Origin: Gillisella vitis
GTDB lineage: Bacteria; Pseudomonadota; Alphaproteobacteria; Rhizobiales; Rhizobiaceae
Length of the DNA: 64,000 nt
Direction of reading: 5' to 3'
Assembly (NCBI GenBank): GCA_009744235.1
Contig: WPHV01000002.1
Location: 1 to 64,000, forward strand
The notes beneath the pieces were generated by a model, which saw nothing but the letters and a program-made list of their open reading frames with translations, was not told where the DNA came from and made no database searches. The position numbers were made by a program, and so were the translations under genes. Below, piece after piece: positions 8,630-17,848 of this stretch. Every line of letters starts with the position of its first letter. Positions within the stretch are counted from its first letter, which is position 1.

Positions 8630-9397
8630 ATGCGGCTTGATGGGAAAAACGCAATCATCGTTGGTGCTGGATCTGGCATAGGGGCTGCGACCGCGCAGCT
8701 TTTTGCGGAGCTTGGTGCGCGATTGGTGCTGATGGGGCCGGAAGCCGCTCCGCTAGCGGCGGTGGCGCGCCATGCTAAAGCAGAGATGTTCGTCGGCGAC
8801 GCGTCGCGGCGGGATGATATGGCAGGTGCGGTGGCACTGATCAACAAATGCTATGGTGCGGTTGATCTTCTCGTGAATTGTGCGGGCGGCGGCGGGAATG
8901 CCCCGCTCGGTGACCTGACAGACGAGCAATGGTCCAAAGCGCTTTCAACCAATCTGGAGACAGCGCGTATCTCTGCCGCAATGGCTCTGCCCGATTTGAC
9001 GAAAACGCGCGGCGCAATCGTCTTCGTTGCCTCGCTGGCGGGGCTCCGGGCGGTGCCGGGTGCCACTGGCTATGTCGCCGCCAAGCATGCGGTGGTTGGC
9101 CTGATGAAGGCGATCGCCGCTGATTACGGTCCGTCTGGCATCCGTGTCAATGCGGTCTGCCCGGGGTTGGTCAGGACGGCGATGGCCGATGCGATCATGG
9201 ATCACTTTGGCGGCGAAAACGGGATGGAGCGAGAGGCGATGTATGCGCGGGCGACGCGCGGATATCCGTTGCGCCGGCCCGGTGAGCCCGAGGAAGTTGC
9301 GCGCGCCATCGCCTTTCTCGCCAGCGACTGGGCCTCTTTCATTACGGGGCAATGCCTGGTGGCGGATGGCGGCGGCTCAGTCGTCGATGTTTTTTGA
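8630..9397 (+). CDS. Short-chain dehydrogenase/reductase
   Basis: A 255-aa SDR with VGAGSGIGAA at the N terminus, NCAGGGG in place of the NAG motif, and YVAAKH (Tyr, Lys) after the catalytic Ser of VASLAG. ATG 8630 is preferred because GGGGA lies about seven bases upstream; other in-frame starts (8603, 8624) are less well placed. It is 150 bases after the hydrolase gene and followed closely by the VOC gene. It probably carries out another oxidation or reduction in the same pathway. The two operon SDRs are clearly different paralogues, which suggests two distinct steps. Confidence 0.82.
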   Translation: MRLDGKNAIIVGAGSGIGAATAQLFAELGARLVLMGPEAAPLAAVARHAKAEMFVGDASRRDDMAGAVALINKCYGAVDLLVNCAGGGGNAPLGDLTDEQWSKALSTNLETARISAAMALPDLTKTRGAIVFVASLAGLRAVPGATGYVAAKHAVVGLMKAIAADYGPSGIRVNAVCPGLVRTAMADAIMDHFGGENGMEREAMYARATRGYPLRRPGEPEEVARAIAFLASDWASFITGQCLVADGGGSVVDVF

Positions 9398-9451
9398 GAA
9401 ACGGTGCCTGTGCCTCCAGTGATGGGGGGCGGCAGCGATGGAGGAATGAGA

Positions 9452-9853
9452 ATGTTTGCCAAGAATGTTGTTCACACGGGCTATTTGGTCAGTGATATCG
9501 AGCAATCCTTACGTTTCTACGAGAAATTCGGCTTTAGCGTGTATGTCCGCATGCCGATGGGCGACGCCGAGCAGAACAAGATTGGCGAGGTCGTCTTCCT
9601 GTCACTGCCGGGGGACGGGCCGCGGCTGGAATTGCAACAACTTTTCGCCGAACCGAGACCGGATGCGGGCAATGCGCGCGGCCATATCGGCATCACCATT
9701 GTCGACATGGACCTGGCGCTACAATCTCTGGCGAGTAGCGACCTATCCCCTGAAATTCCCCCTTTCCGACCTGTAAAGGGCGGCGCGACTATCTGTTTTT
9801 TCCGGGACCCCGACGGCCATCTCGTCGAGCTACTTGCCGGGCTTGATCTGTGA
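9452..9853 (+). CDS. VOC-family (glyoxalase/dioxygenase fold) protein
   Basis: A 133-aa protein with the beta-alpha-beta-beta-beta repeats of the vicinal oxygen chelate fold: VHTGYLVSDIEQSLRFYEKFGF at the start and FFRDPDGHLVELL at the end, including the usual metal-ligand positions His and Glu. Start 9452 follows GGAGG by seven bases. Family members include glyoxalase I, methylmalonyl-CoA epimerase and extradiol dioxygenases. It is the last gene of the catabolic operon and may isomerise or epimerise an intermediate. The exact reaction is not readable from sequence. Confidence 0.8.
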   Translation: MFAKNVVHTGYLVSDIEQSLRFYEKFGFSVYVRMPMGDAEQNKIGEVVFLSLPGDGPRLELQQLFAEPRPDAGNARGHIGITIVDMDLALQSLASSDLSPEIPPFRPVKGGATICFFRDPDGHLVELLAGLDL

Positions 9854-9918
9854 GACGTTGTTGCGCGGATCGCCGTTGATCTGATATCAGGCGGCGTCTG
9901 TGCGGAGATTAGAAAACG

Positions 9919-10163
9919 GGCTCTGTTGCAAAGATTTCAAATAGCAACGAAATTCCCCAACCTACTTCGTCAAGCGGTCTGACTTTCGAGATTCTGGGCG
10001 AGCGTGCCACGGCTTGCCGTGATCAGCCTCAACGACGTTGTTCAGATATTTGACCTGCCGGTGCACGAACTCTCCGGGGCATTTGCCTTCAGCCTTCAGT
10101 TGTGAAAGCGCGATACCGTAGGTCGGTGCCTTGTCGGTGTTGATGACGGTTGGCTTCTCCCAA
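9919..10163 (-). mobile_element. IS6-family end fragment (type 3), truncated by another IS6
   Basis: It begins with the terminal repeat GGCTCTGTTGCAAA at 9919 and reads as the 3' third of an IS6 transposase on the minus strand (frame-broken; EGKCPGEF..HRQVKYLNN region at about 10040-10100). It matches the end of the larger element at 51773-52704 and the scrap at 42108-42203. It is cut off at 10163 by the left end of the next IS6 element. Confidence 0.8.
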
Positions 10164-10981
10164 GGCAGCGTCGCCTTGCGTTTTGTTCGATAGAGCGGTG
10201 GGCATGAACATTTCTTCGTCTACCTTCGCCTCCCATCGTTACAAACGTCACCGCTTTCCAGCCGAGATTATCGCTCACGCGGTTTGGCTGTACTACCGGT
10301 TTCCATTGAGCATGCGGCATGTCGAGGATTTGCTGGCCGAACGCGGTATTGACGTTTCGTTCCAGACGGTATCGGAATGGGCCGCCAAATTTGGCTCCGA
10401 GTTTGCTGCGTCGCTTCGCCGGCGCTCAAAGGGCGGCTTTGCCGATAAATGGCACCTCGATGAGATGGTGGTAACCATCAAAGGCCGGAAATATTGGCTC
10501 TGGCGTGCCGTCGATGCTGAAGGCTATGTGCTTGAAGCCCTTTTGCAAAGCCGTCGCAACAAAAAGGCAGCACTGAAATTGATGCGCAAGTTGCTCAAAG
10601 GCCTGCGCCTCACGCCCCTTGTGATGGTGACCGACAAACTCCGGTCCTACGATGCCGCCAAACGCGATATCATACCCGGCGTTGAGCATCGTTCGCATAA
10701 GGGGCTGAACAATCGGGCCGAAAATTCCCATGTACCCATAAGGCGGAGAGAACGGATCATGATGCGGTTCAAGTCTGCCGCGCAATGCCAACGTTTCATT
10801 TCAACCCACGGACCGATTTCCAATCTCTTTCTGGTTCACCGCAAACATCAAACTGCCGCCGATCACCGAACGCTTCGCACCGAGGCTACGGCCGTCTGGC
10901 GTGAAATCACGCTGCCACACGCCACATAAAATCGACCGCCGCTGCCATCTGACGTCCTGTTCAAGTTAAGGCGACGCTGCC
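10164..10981 (+). mobile_element. IS6-family element, type 2, intact (818 bp)
   Basis: Bounded by perfect 14-bp inverted repeats GGCAGCGTCGCCTT at 10164-10177 and 10968-10981. Flanking bases on the two sides do not match, so the insertion was followed by an adjacent deletion. The right end lies only 15 bases before the vapC start and has removed nearly all of vapB. Confidence 0.9.
10204..10929 (+). CDS. IS6-family transposase (intact)
   Basis: A 241-aa DDE transposase. The N-terminal part (YRFPLSMRHVEDLLAERG) is the family helix-turn-helix region. Catalytic segments are KWHLDEM (first Asp), MVTDKLRSYDAA (second Asp) and NRAENSH with the Glu. The protein is about 60-70% similar by eye to the type 1 copies but has different terminal repeats, so it is a separate IS. 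ATG 10204 is used because a longer reading would extend through the terminal repeat. The full frame suggests an active element. Confidence 0.92.
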   Translation: MNISSSTFASHRYKRHRFPAEIIAHAVWLYYRFPLSMRHVEDLLAERGIDVSFQTVSEWAAKFGSEFAASLRRRSKGGFADKWHLDEMVVTIKGRKYWLWRAVDAEGYVLEALLQSRRNKKAALKLMRKLLKGLRLTPLVMVTDKLRSYDAAKRDIIPGVEHRSHKGLNNRAENSHVPIRRRERIMMRFKSAAQCQRFISTHGPISNLFLVHRKHQTAADHRTLRTEATAVWREITLPHAT

Positions 10982-10996
10982 GCGCGAAGCATTTTA

Positions 10997-11398
10997 ATGC
11001 TGAAGTACATGCTAGACACTAACATCTGCATTTTCACGATTAAAAATCGACCACAGCAGGTGCGCGACGCGTTCAATCGTTTCCATGATCAATTGTGCAT
11101 CAGCTCGGTCAGTTTGATGGAACTGATTTACGGAGCGGAAAAGTCAGCCAGTCCTGAAAAGAACCTTCCCGTTGTGGAGGGCTTCGCAGCGCGCCGTGAA
11201 GTGTTATCGTACGATGAACCGGCAGCAAGCCATACGGGTCAATTGAGAGCCGAACTGGCGCGCAGTGGAACTCCAATCGGTCCATATGATCAATTGATTG
11301 CGGGACACGCTCGCTCGCGGGGGTTGATTGTGGTTACGAATAATCGCAGAGAATTCGATCGCGTTCCCGGGTTACGGGTGGAAGACTGGATAGGCTAG
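10997..11398 (+). CDS. vapC: VapC-type PIN-domain ribonuclease toxin, antitoxin missing
   Basis: A 133-aa PIN protein. Acidic active-site residues are visible: Asp7 (MLDTN), Glu42 (LMELIYG), Asp98 (GPYDQLIAGHA) and Asp121 after NNRREF. This pattern matches VapC toxins of the tRNA-fMet-cleaving branch. In intact loci a vapB gene overlaps the vapC start; here only a few codons ending REAF-stop survive between the IS6 right end (10981) and the ATG at 10997. The toxin is therefore an orphan unless an antitoxin elsewhere in the genome acts on it, or expression has been lost with the vapB promoter. No inactivating mutation is seen. Confidence 0.88.
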   Translation: MLKYMLDTNICIFTIKNRPQQVRDAFNRFHDQLCISSVSLMELIYGAEKSASPEKNLPVVEGFAARREVLSYDEPAASHTGQLRAELARSGTPIGPYDQLIAGHARSRGLIVVTNNRREFDRVPGLRVEDWIG

Positions 11399-11606
11399 TG
11401 TCAAACGTTTCACCATAGCCATCAATAGCATCGGATAACGTCTTTCCGTCTGCACCTACTGCCGGGTCGCAGGTTCGCATAAGTTCAAGGCGGTCGGAAG
11501 AAGACTGGCAGGTGAACGGACTTAATTTCTGTTCAAAACAGGTGCCGGCGCTTTACATCCCTTCAAGAGCCGCGAATCTGATCGTCAAATCGCACGCGTC
11601 AGTTGA

Positions 11607-11745
11607 CATTCGCTTGAAAACAGCTGGCTGTCGATGAAATCGACGACGCCCGGACCTTCGGTGAAAGATGCCGGCTCGATGGCCAGATCAGGTTGAACTG
11701 GCCGGGCAGGCCGAGGTGATCGACAAGCAGCGGCCGCACCCGGCT
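11607..11745 (-). pseudogene. LysR-family regulator remnant, C-terminal end
   Basis: Read on the minus strand, this encodes a LysR effector-domain ending: GLPGQFNLIWPSSRHLSPKVRA, after which a frameshift is needed to continue as FIDSQLF. No start or DNA-binding domain remains. It is debris between the orphan vapC and the chemoreceptor gene. Confidence 0.5.
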
Positions 11746-11970
11746 ATATGTCGGTGCTCTCGGCGGCCCAGGTCGCACCGGTGATTGCCATGGTGCTGAG
11801 CAGGATTGCCGGTCGTTACGCGGCACTTCTCGGCCTCGAGGTCAGCCCGCTACCCGGGAGTCTGACCTTTCTGCCGGTGAAAATGGTCTGGGCAAACCAC
11901 GCCGACAGCGATCCGGCTAATGGCTGGCTGAGACAGCAAATCCGCGATAGCATTGCGTGCAGCCCGGTCG
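11746..11970 (+). pseudogene. LysR-family (NodD-like) regulator remnant, C-terminal end
   Basis: On the plus strand the frame reads AAQVAPVIAMVLSRIAGRYA and then LPVKMVWANHADSDPANGWLRQQI, the typical end of a LysR effector-binding domain (P-V-x-x-V-W-H..D-x-A..WLR). The DNA-binding half is missing. It abuts the oppositely oriented LysR fragment at 11607-11745, so two different regulators were fused by a rearrangement. Confidence 0.55.
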
Positions 11971-12430
11971 GTGGCCAGGAGTCGCATGTTTCGAGGAAGA
12001 TCAAAGATGAATGCGTTGTTTCCGGGCATTCGTGAAACTCCCGAGTCAGTTAACCGCGAAGATACCGTCGCTTTTGGCACCGCGCGCCAAAACACAGGGT
12101 GGTTGGAGCGACGACTTAGACGGCGTAACTGCACGCCTTGATGCAATTTGAAACGTCGACTCAGTTGCGCGGCGTGTAGCAAACAACTGGATTGCTGAAG
12201 AAGGCGGAATGGATTCGCTTTCACTCAGGCGATTGTTATCTCTGGAAGTGCTCATCAGGCCCTCGAGATAAGGTTGCTCAGCGCGTATCGGTTCAGCAGC
12301 ACCGCTGCCTGACTCCACCCACGAATCTCGCCAATGCTTGTGGTACCAAGAAAAAAATCCTGGTCGTGGAGCTGTAAGGCGGCGATCTCGATATCTTGAC
12401 CACCGCCGTTGCCATTGTCTGATCCTTAAA
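11971..12430. other. Non-coding or decayed stretch
   Basis: About 460 bases between LysR debris and the 3' end of the chemoreceptor gene. I see no convincing gene, repeat or IS end here. The stretch 11399-11606 on the other side of the debris is equally featureless. Confidence 0.5.
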
Positions 12431-14347
12431 TCAGAATTCCGTCCATCCCTGCTTGAGCGCGGTATTTCCCTGTGACGCCGGACGGCCTGCCGTGACGCTG
12501 CGTCGCGGTGCAGCCATCGCTGCCGCAGTCTGACGCAGTGCGACGACCGGAGAAACGTTCGTGTTACCCAACTGGAAGTGGCTGACCAGATCACGCAACT
12601 TGGTGGCTTCGTTGGCGAGACCGTCCGAAGCCGCAGTCGATTCTTCGACCATAGCGGCATTCTGCTGTGTGCTCTGGTCCATCGAATTGACCGCCGTGTT
12701 GATTTCGGCGAGACCCGTTGCTTGTTCCTTGGCCGACGTGGCAATTGAATCCATATGGCCGTTGATCTCGCTGATCTGGCTGCCAATGGTTTTCAGTGCC
12801 ATACCTGTCTCACGCACCAGGCGGACGCCACTTTCCACTTCAGTGTTGGAGTTCTGGATCAGCCCCTTGATCTCCTTGGCCGCTTTGGCGGAACGCTGGG
12901 CCAGTTCACGCACTTCCTGGGCGACGACTGCAAAGCCACGCCCGGCTTCGCCGGCACGGGCGGCTTCGACACCGGCGTTCAATGCCAGTAGATTGGTCTG
13001 GAAGGCGATCTCGTCGATGACGCCGATGATGCTGGAAATCTGCTGGGAGGATGTTTCGATGCGGCCCATAGCGTCTTCGGCATAGCTCACCACCTCTGCC
13101 GACTTGACCGCACTCTGATTGGCCTGGGCGGCGGCTATGCGCGCCTCGCCTGTTCGTTTGGAAGAATTAGCGACATTTGCAGTTATCTGGTCGAGCGCCG
13201 CGGCGGTCTCCTCAAGGGAAGCAGCCTGCTGTTCGGTCCGCCGAGAGAGATCGTTGGCGCCCGAGGAGATTTCCTTCGTGCCGTTGTCCATCGACGCAAT
13301 GCTTTCCGACATCGCCAGCAACGTTTCGCCAAGCTGGCTGACCGAGCTGTTAAAATCGAGACGCAGTCCTTCGAAGCCGGGCGAGAACGCCTCAGTCAAT
13401 TGAAAGGCGAGATCGCCAGAGGCGAGCCGCTTGAGGCCGGCTGCAAGCGCGGAGGCAGCGAGATTAAGACGTTCGTCGGCTTCGGCTTCGGCGCGCTTTT
13501 GGTCGGCGGTTCTATTAACCTCCGCTTGCAGGCGATTGGCTTCTGCGTCCCGCTGGAGACGGGCGTTGTCAATCGCCGCCTGGCGGAAGGTTTCGACGGC
13601 GCTTGCCATGGCACCGATTTCATCGGCACGCCCGGCAAAGGGAATTTCGATGGTGACATCCCCCTCCGCGAGCTTGCTCATTGCACCAGTAATGGTACCA
13701 ATCGGATTGGCGACTGCCCTGAGGATGAATAGAATGCTGGCACAGATCACCAGTCCCACCAGGCAGGTCGTCACCAGTGTGGTTAGTGTGTCCCTGGCAT
13801 AGCCTTCATCGGCAACACCGGTGGCTTCGATCGCCTCTTCGACATTACCGGCGACGAGCGACTGAATATCGGCATTCAGATCGTTGGCGATCGGCGCCAG
13901 CTTGTGGATGAAGATATCGGCGGCCTCGTCGGTTTTGTGTTGCCGCGACAGATCGAACAATGCCGGAAGGGCATCTAAATAGTGTTTTGACTTCGCCTCA
14001 ATGGTTTCCAAGGCTACGCGCTCGGAGTCCTTGTCTATGGACGCCTTATAGGCCGCGACGGCCTTGTTGAATTCTACCTCGGTCGCAACAATTGCCACGT
14101 CCAGCTTCGCCATGTCGGCAACGTCAGTCGCGATAATGTGCTTGGCCACCGCAAGCCGGAGTGACATGAAGGTATGATCCAGTTGTCCGGAGGCAACGAT
14201 TGCGGGGATCGCATTGCTGCCGAGGTTTTGGCCGGTTTCGTGAAGGCTGGCACTGCCGGCATGCGAAAGATAGGCGAAAATACCGAACAGGATGCTGATC
14301 AGCGTTAGGACGCCGATCAGAGAAGATTTTATCGAGGGACGTGGCAT
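12431..14347 (-). CDS. Methyl-accepting chemotaxis protein
   Basis: A 638-aa transmembrane chemoreceptor. One membrane helix near residues 8-28 and a second near 190-212 enclose a periplasmic four-helix-bundle-like domain, followed by a HAMP segment and a linker. The signalling hairpin tip is EIAFQTNLLALNAGVEAAR. It ends in GWTEF, close to the NWETF-type pentapeptide that tethers CheR and CheB, after a flexible linker rich in Ala, Gly and Pro. The start is ATG 14347, preceded by GGAGC. No che genes are nearby, so it would plug into the host's chemotaxis array. The ligand is unknown. It stands alone between IS debris and IS6 copy B. Confidence 0.92.
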   Translation of the reverse strand: MPRPSIKSSLIGVLTLISILFGIFAYLSHAGSASLHETGQNLGSNAIPAIVASGQLDHTFMSLRLAVAKHIIATDVADMAKLDVAIVATEVEFNKAVAAYKASIDKDSERVALETIEAKSKHYLDALPALFDLSRQHKTDEAADIFIHKLAPIANDLNADIQSLVAGNVEEAIEATGVADEGYARDTLTTLVTTCLVGLVICASILFILRAVANPIGTITGAMSKLAEGDVTIEIPFAGRADEIGAMASAVETFRQAAIDNARLQRDAEANRLQAEVNRTADQKRAEAEADERLNLAASALAAGLKRLASGDLAFQLTEAFSPGFEGLRLDFNSSVSQLGETLLAMSESIASMDNGTKEISSGANDLSRRTEQQAASLEETAAALDQITANVANSSKRTGEARIAAAQANQSAVKSAEVVSYAEDAMGRIETSSQQISSIIGVIDEIAFQTNLLALNAGVEAARAGEAGRGFAVVAQEVRELAQRSAKAAKEIKGLIQNSNTEVESGVRLVRETGMALKTIGSQISEINGHMDSIATSAKEQATGLAEINTAVNSMDQSTQQNAAMVEESTAASDGLANEATKLRDLVSHFQLGNTNVSPVVALRQTAAAMAAPRRSVTAGRPASQGNTALKQGWTEF

Positions 14348-14505
14348 ACAATTGCTCCAATGGGCTAGGCATCGAAGCAAAAAAACGTGCTTTGCTTAAA
14401 TGGGTGAAATATTTATTCAAGAATAATCGGAATAAATAAATTATTTCATTCTAATGGAGTTGAAAATCAGAATGATCCTAAAAAAGATATTTTAGCTGCT
14501 CGCGG

Positions 14506-15323
14506 GGCATCGTAACGTTAACCGGACATCGATCAAAATGTGGGATCTGGCTGCATGACCAGATCCAGCCGTGATCCCCTTTATCGTCGCCACCGATTTC
14601 CAGCGGAAGTGATTGCCCATGCAGTTTGGCTGTATTTCCGGTTTCCGCTTAGCCTGCGTATGGTCGAGGATCTGCTGGCAGTGCGTGGCATCATCGTCTC
14701 TCATCAAACCGTGCGGCTCTGGGCGGAGAAATTCGGCCGGCATTTCGCCAATGACATCCGGAGGCGCTCAGCCAGCAGGCTCGGTGACAAATGGCACTTC
14801 GACGAGGTTGTCATCACGATCGCCGGCAAGAAACATTGGCTCTGACGCGCCATCGATCAGGGCGGTTTTGTTCTCGACGTGCTGGTGCAAAGCCGCCGCG
14901 ATGCCAAGGCGGCAAAGCGTTTGATGCGAAAGCTTCTGAAAGGGCAATGCCGTGCGCCGCGTGTGATAATCACCGACAAGCTTTGATCCTACGGTGCTGC
15001 GAAGCGCGATATCATGCCCGGCATCGAACATCGCTCGCACAAGGGCCTGAACAATCGGGCCGAGAATTCTCATCAGCCTGTCCGACGGCGTGAAAGGATT
15101 ATGAGGCGCTTCAAGTCAGCGAGGCACCTTCAACGGTTCGTTTCCATCCACGATCCGATTGCCAACCTCTTTCACATTCCCCGCCACGACATTCCATCCA
15201 CCCATCATCGCGAATTGCGAAAAACAGCCATGCAAACATGGTACCAAATCGCTGGCATTCAAGCCGCCTAAACCAGAACCTCAACCCCAGATCATGACTG
15301 CGAAGCGCTAAGTTTATATTGCC
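14506..15323 (+). mobile_element. IS6-family element, type 1, copy B (818 bp, defective)
   Basis: Same ends and length as copies A, C and D; the right terminal repeat is more diverged (TTTATATTGCC). This is the most degraded type 1 copy. No target duplication is seen. Confidence 0.88.
14555..15271 (+). pseudogene. IS6-family transposase, copy B, two internal stops
   Basis: Colinear with the copy C transposase but carrying TGA at 14843-14845 (a Trp codon, TGG, in copy C) and TGA at 14984-14986 (CGA, Arg, in copy C). Both are single-base transitions. It does not share the TGA found in copies A and D, so it decayed independently. Confidence 0.85.
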
Positions 15324-15435
15324 GCCGTGTGTCCTAAGCTCAAAAAAGTCTGGGATGATAACTGGCAGATCTACGGGATTCGTAAGCTCTGGCGACAAAT
15401 GAAGCGTGAGGGCTCGGATGTTGTCCGATGCACAA
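15324..15435 (+). pseudogene. IS3-family orfB fragment
   Basis: Directly after the right end of copy B the plus strand encodes VWDDNWQIYGIRKLWRQMKR followed by EGSDVVRCTIA, the conserved start of the IS3-family OrfB integrase core. Both ends are missing. Confidence 0.7.
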
Positions 15436-15515
15436 TCGCACCGTTCGGTCGGGTCAGCTTGAAATGTTCGGCGGTTATACCGATACACGCCAGACGATTG
15501 TCGTGAAGTCAACCG

Positions 15516-16007
15516 CTACTGATCACTCCTGGCGAATGTTTCAAAGAAGGCTTTCGACTTTCCATCCGGTGCCTTGCCGACGCCCCAACGTATCAAGGTG
15601 GATGCATCTTTTGCAAAACACCAGTATTGTCCGATAATCACATCGCCATCCAGCAGTTCCAGGACCTGAAATTCCGTTGCCGATAGCTGGCGTATCCGTA
15701 CCTCGTTGAAGCGCGCATTACCAAACACCGGGCCAGTCACGTCATCTAGCGTGGTATCAAACTGGTTGATGTAAAGCTTGTCCTCATTGGTGTTATTCAC
15801 GCCCTTGTAGGCGAGGAAATTCGGCGCGAAACGCATGTTCAACGTCAGTTTGAAACCTTTGGGAAACAGGCCATTGCTCCAGTAGCTGCTCGCGTGAACG
15901 GAGTGATAGGCGCCGCTGAGATGTCTGTTATCCCATTCCCCGAATGTTTCCTCCGGCAAGGGTGCGCCTGAGGCCAAACGTTCGATAAGAAAGTCGCTAT
16001 GATTCAT
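15516..16007 (-). CDS. Hypothetical protein, 163 aa, end of ABC-importer operon
   Basis: Not recognised. A soluble protein with no signal peptide, predicted beta-rich from its alternating pattern (GFKLTLNMRFAPNFLAYKG, EVRIRQLSATEFQVLEL), perhaps a lipocalin- or cupin-like barrel. It follows the DppC-type permease gene by about 45 bases on the same strand, so it is probably the last gene of the 15516-22056 operon. By context it may act on or bind the compound imported by this transporter. Function is otherwise open. Confidence 0.6.
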   Translation of the reverse strand: MNHSDFLIERLASGAPLPEETFGEWDNRHLSGAYHSVHASSYWSNGLFPKGFKLTLNMRFAPNFLAYKGVNNTNEDKLYINQFDTTLDDVTGPVFGNARFNEVRIRQLSATEFQVLELLDGDVIIGQYWCFAKDASTLIRWGVGKAPDGKSKAFFETFARSDQ

Positions 16008-16052
16008 TGTTTTGATCCAGTTGTGGTTATGATCGGGCCGCCGTTCTCAACG

Positions 16053-16919
16053 TCAGCCGTTGCGCGCACCTCTGTTGCGCAAGGTCGGGTCAAGCTGATC
16101 GCGCAGCCAGTCACCCATGATTGACACGCTGAGTGCGAGGCAGACAATGATCCCTCCGGGAAACATGGTCAGCCACCAGGCGGTGGTCAACCGATCGCGA
16201 CCATTGCTCATGATCTCGCCTAGGCTGGTCATGGGTGGCTGAACTCCCAGACCCAGAAAGCTCAGGCCAGTTTCCAAAAGCACTGTGAGCGGCAGATTGA
16301 TGGTGAACTGCACCAAAATCACATTAAAGATATTGGGCAGGATATGGCGCAGGTAGATGCGGGCGGTGGAGGCCCCCATGACGCGTTCAGCGGTGATATA
16401 TCCGCGCTCACGGACAGAAAGCGTCGCGGCCCGCACAAGCCGGGCATAGGTTTCCCACCCGCCAAAGCCGATCATGATGATCAGCAGCGTCAGGCTGCTC
16501 TTGAAGATGGCCAGCACAAACAAGGCAATAATGATGATCGGGATGGATGCCTGAACATCGACAGCCATCATGATGATGCTTTCAAGCCGTCCCCGCCGCC
16601 CACCGGCCACAAGGCCAAGGAATGAGCCGAGCACAGCCCCGATCAGCGTGCCGGTCACGGCCACAAGCAAAGTGACTTGAGAACCCATGGCAAGCCTTGC
16701 GACCAGATCGCGCCCGCGATCATCCGTGCCAAGCAGATGCTTGGGATCACCACCCAGAAAGCTTGGCGGCTTCAGGCGCTCCAGAAGAGAGGTTTGACGA
16801 AAATCAAAATGGCTGAGAAGCGGCCCGAACAGGGCAAACAACACGAACAACCCGGTGAAAATTGCGCTGATCCGGACAGCCCAGGGCATGGCGGACCAGA
16901 TGGCGCCAATCCGTCTCAT
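16053..16919 (-). CDS. ABC transporter permease, DppC/OppC type
   Basis: A 288-aa inner-membrane permease with about six helices. The N-terminal half has the OppC-type motif HLLGTDDRGRD, and the EAA loop reads ERVMGASTARIYLRHILPN with the invariant Gly that contacts the ATPase. It pairs with the DppB-type permease upstream, overlapping it by four bases. It forms half of the channel of a peptide/nickel/opine-class importer whose binding protein and ATPase are in the same operon. Confidence 0.9.
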   Translation of the reverse strand: MRRIGAIWSAMPWAVRISAIFTGLFVLFALFGPLLSHFDFRQTSLLERLKPPSFLGGDPKHLLGTDDRGRDLVARLAMGSQVTLLVAVTGTLIGAVLGSFLGLVAGGRRGRLESIIMMAVDVQASIPIIIIALFVLAIFKSSLTLLIIMIGFGGWETYARLVRAATLSVRERGYITAERVMGASTARIYLRHILPNIFNVILVQFTINLPLTVLLETGLSFLGLGVQPPMTSLGEIMSNGRDRLTTAWWLTMFPGGIIVCLALSVSIMGDWLRDQLDPTLRNRGARNG

Positions 16920-17848
16920 GGCGAACTCCTGCGGATTCTCGGATCAAGGACTGTGTAAAGGATATCGACCAACAGATTGGCAATGGTCATGGACAGCCCC
17001 ACCATCAGCACGAGGAACTGCACCACGGCAATATCGCGGGTGGCGACAGAGCGCACCAGCAATTGGCCGACGCCGGGCCAGGCGAAAACCTGTTCGGTCA
17101 CCACCGCTCCGGCAACAATACCTCCAAGACTGAAACCCAGCATGGTCACCACCGGAATGGCGGCGTTCGGCACGGCATGGCGCAAGAGCCGCCTTACATC
17201 TGGAACGCCCCGCGCCTCCAGAGCACGCATGAAAGGCTGATTGAGCGTCTCAAGAAGAGAAGACCGCGTGAAGCGGGCAAATGCGCCCATATGCGCAAGG
17301 CCAAGCGTTGCAGCCGGTGGCAGAAGCGTCACAAGCGATATAGTGTTGCTGGCCGATGCGCCAAAGAAAATGCCAAAGCCAAATGCGCCGACCAGAATGA
17401 CGATCAAGCCGAAGAAGAAATTCGGCATGGCAAAGGCAAAAACGGAAAAGCCCATGACCAAGCGGTCAATGGCGCTGTTGCGATGAAGCGCTGCGGCAAT
17501 GCCGATTGTCAGCCCGAACACCAGCGCGATCAGAAGCGACGTTCCGCCCAGCGCAAGGGTTGCGGGCAGTCGATCCATGAAAATCGCCGCAACCGGGCGC
17601 CCGGTGTGGATTGAGTAGCCGAAATCTCCCTGCGCCAGATTGGTGAGGTAGCTGAAATATTGGACTGGTAGCGGTTTATCGAGCCCCATTTTGATGCGGT
17701 AGGCCTCGACCACTTCCGGCGGTGCATCGGGCGGTGCCAAAGCCTCGGCCGGATCGCCAGAGAGCCGGATGAAGAAAAACACAATCGTGACCACGATCAG
17801 CAATGTGAGCAGAGAGCGAAGAAACCGGAACAGGATGATACGGGTCAT
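16916..17848 (-). CDS. ABC transporter permease, DppB/OppB type
   Basis: A 310-aa permease with the typical N-terminal membrane anchor ([19 protein letters not shown]), a large periplasmic loop containing AYRIKMGLDKPLPVQY, and the EAA loop ALEARGVPDVRRLLRHAVPN. It ends DPRIRRSSP, the usual DppB tail. It overlaps the ATPase gene upstream and the DppC gene downstream by four bases each, showing translational coupling. Confidence 0.9.
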   Translation of the reverse strand: MTRIILFRFLRSLLTLLIVVTIVFFFIRLSGDPAEALAPPDAPPEVVEAYRIKMGLDKPLPVQYFSYLTNLAQGDFGYSIHTGRPVAAIFMDRLPATLALGGTSLLIALVFGLTIGIAAALHRNSAIDRLVMGFSVFAFAMPNFFFGLIVILVGAFGFGIFFGASASNTISLVTLLPPAATLGLAHMGAFARFTRSSLLETLNQPFMRALEARGVPDVRRLLRHAVPNAAIPVVTMLGFSLGGIVAGAVVTEQVFAWPGVGQLLVRSVATRDIAVVQFLVLMVGLSMTIANLLVDILYTVLDPRIRRSSP

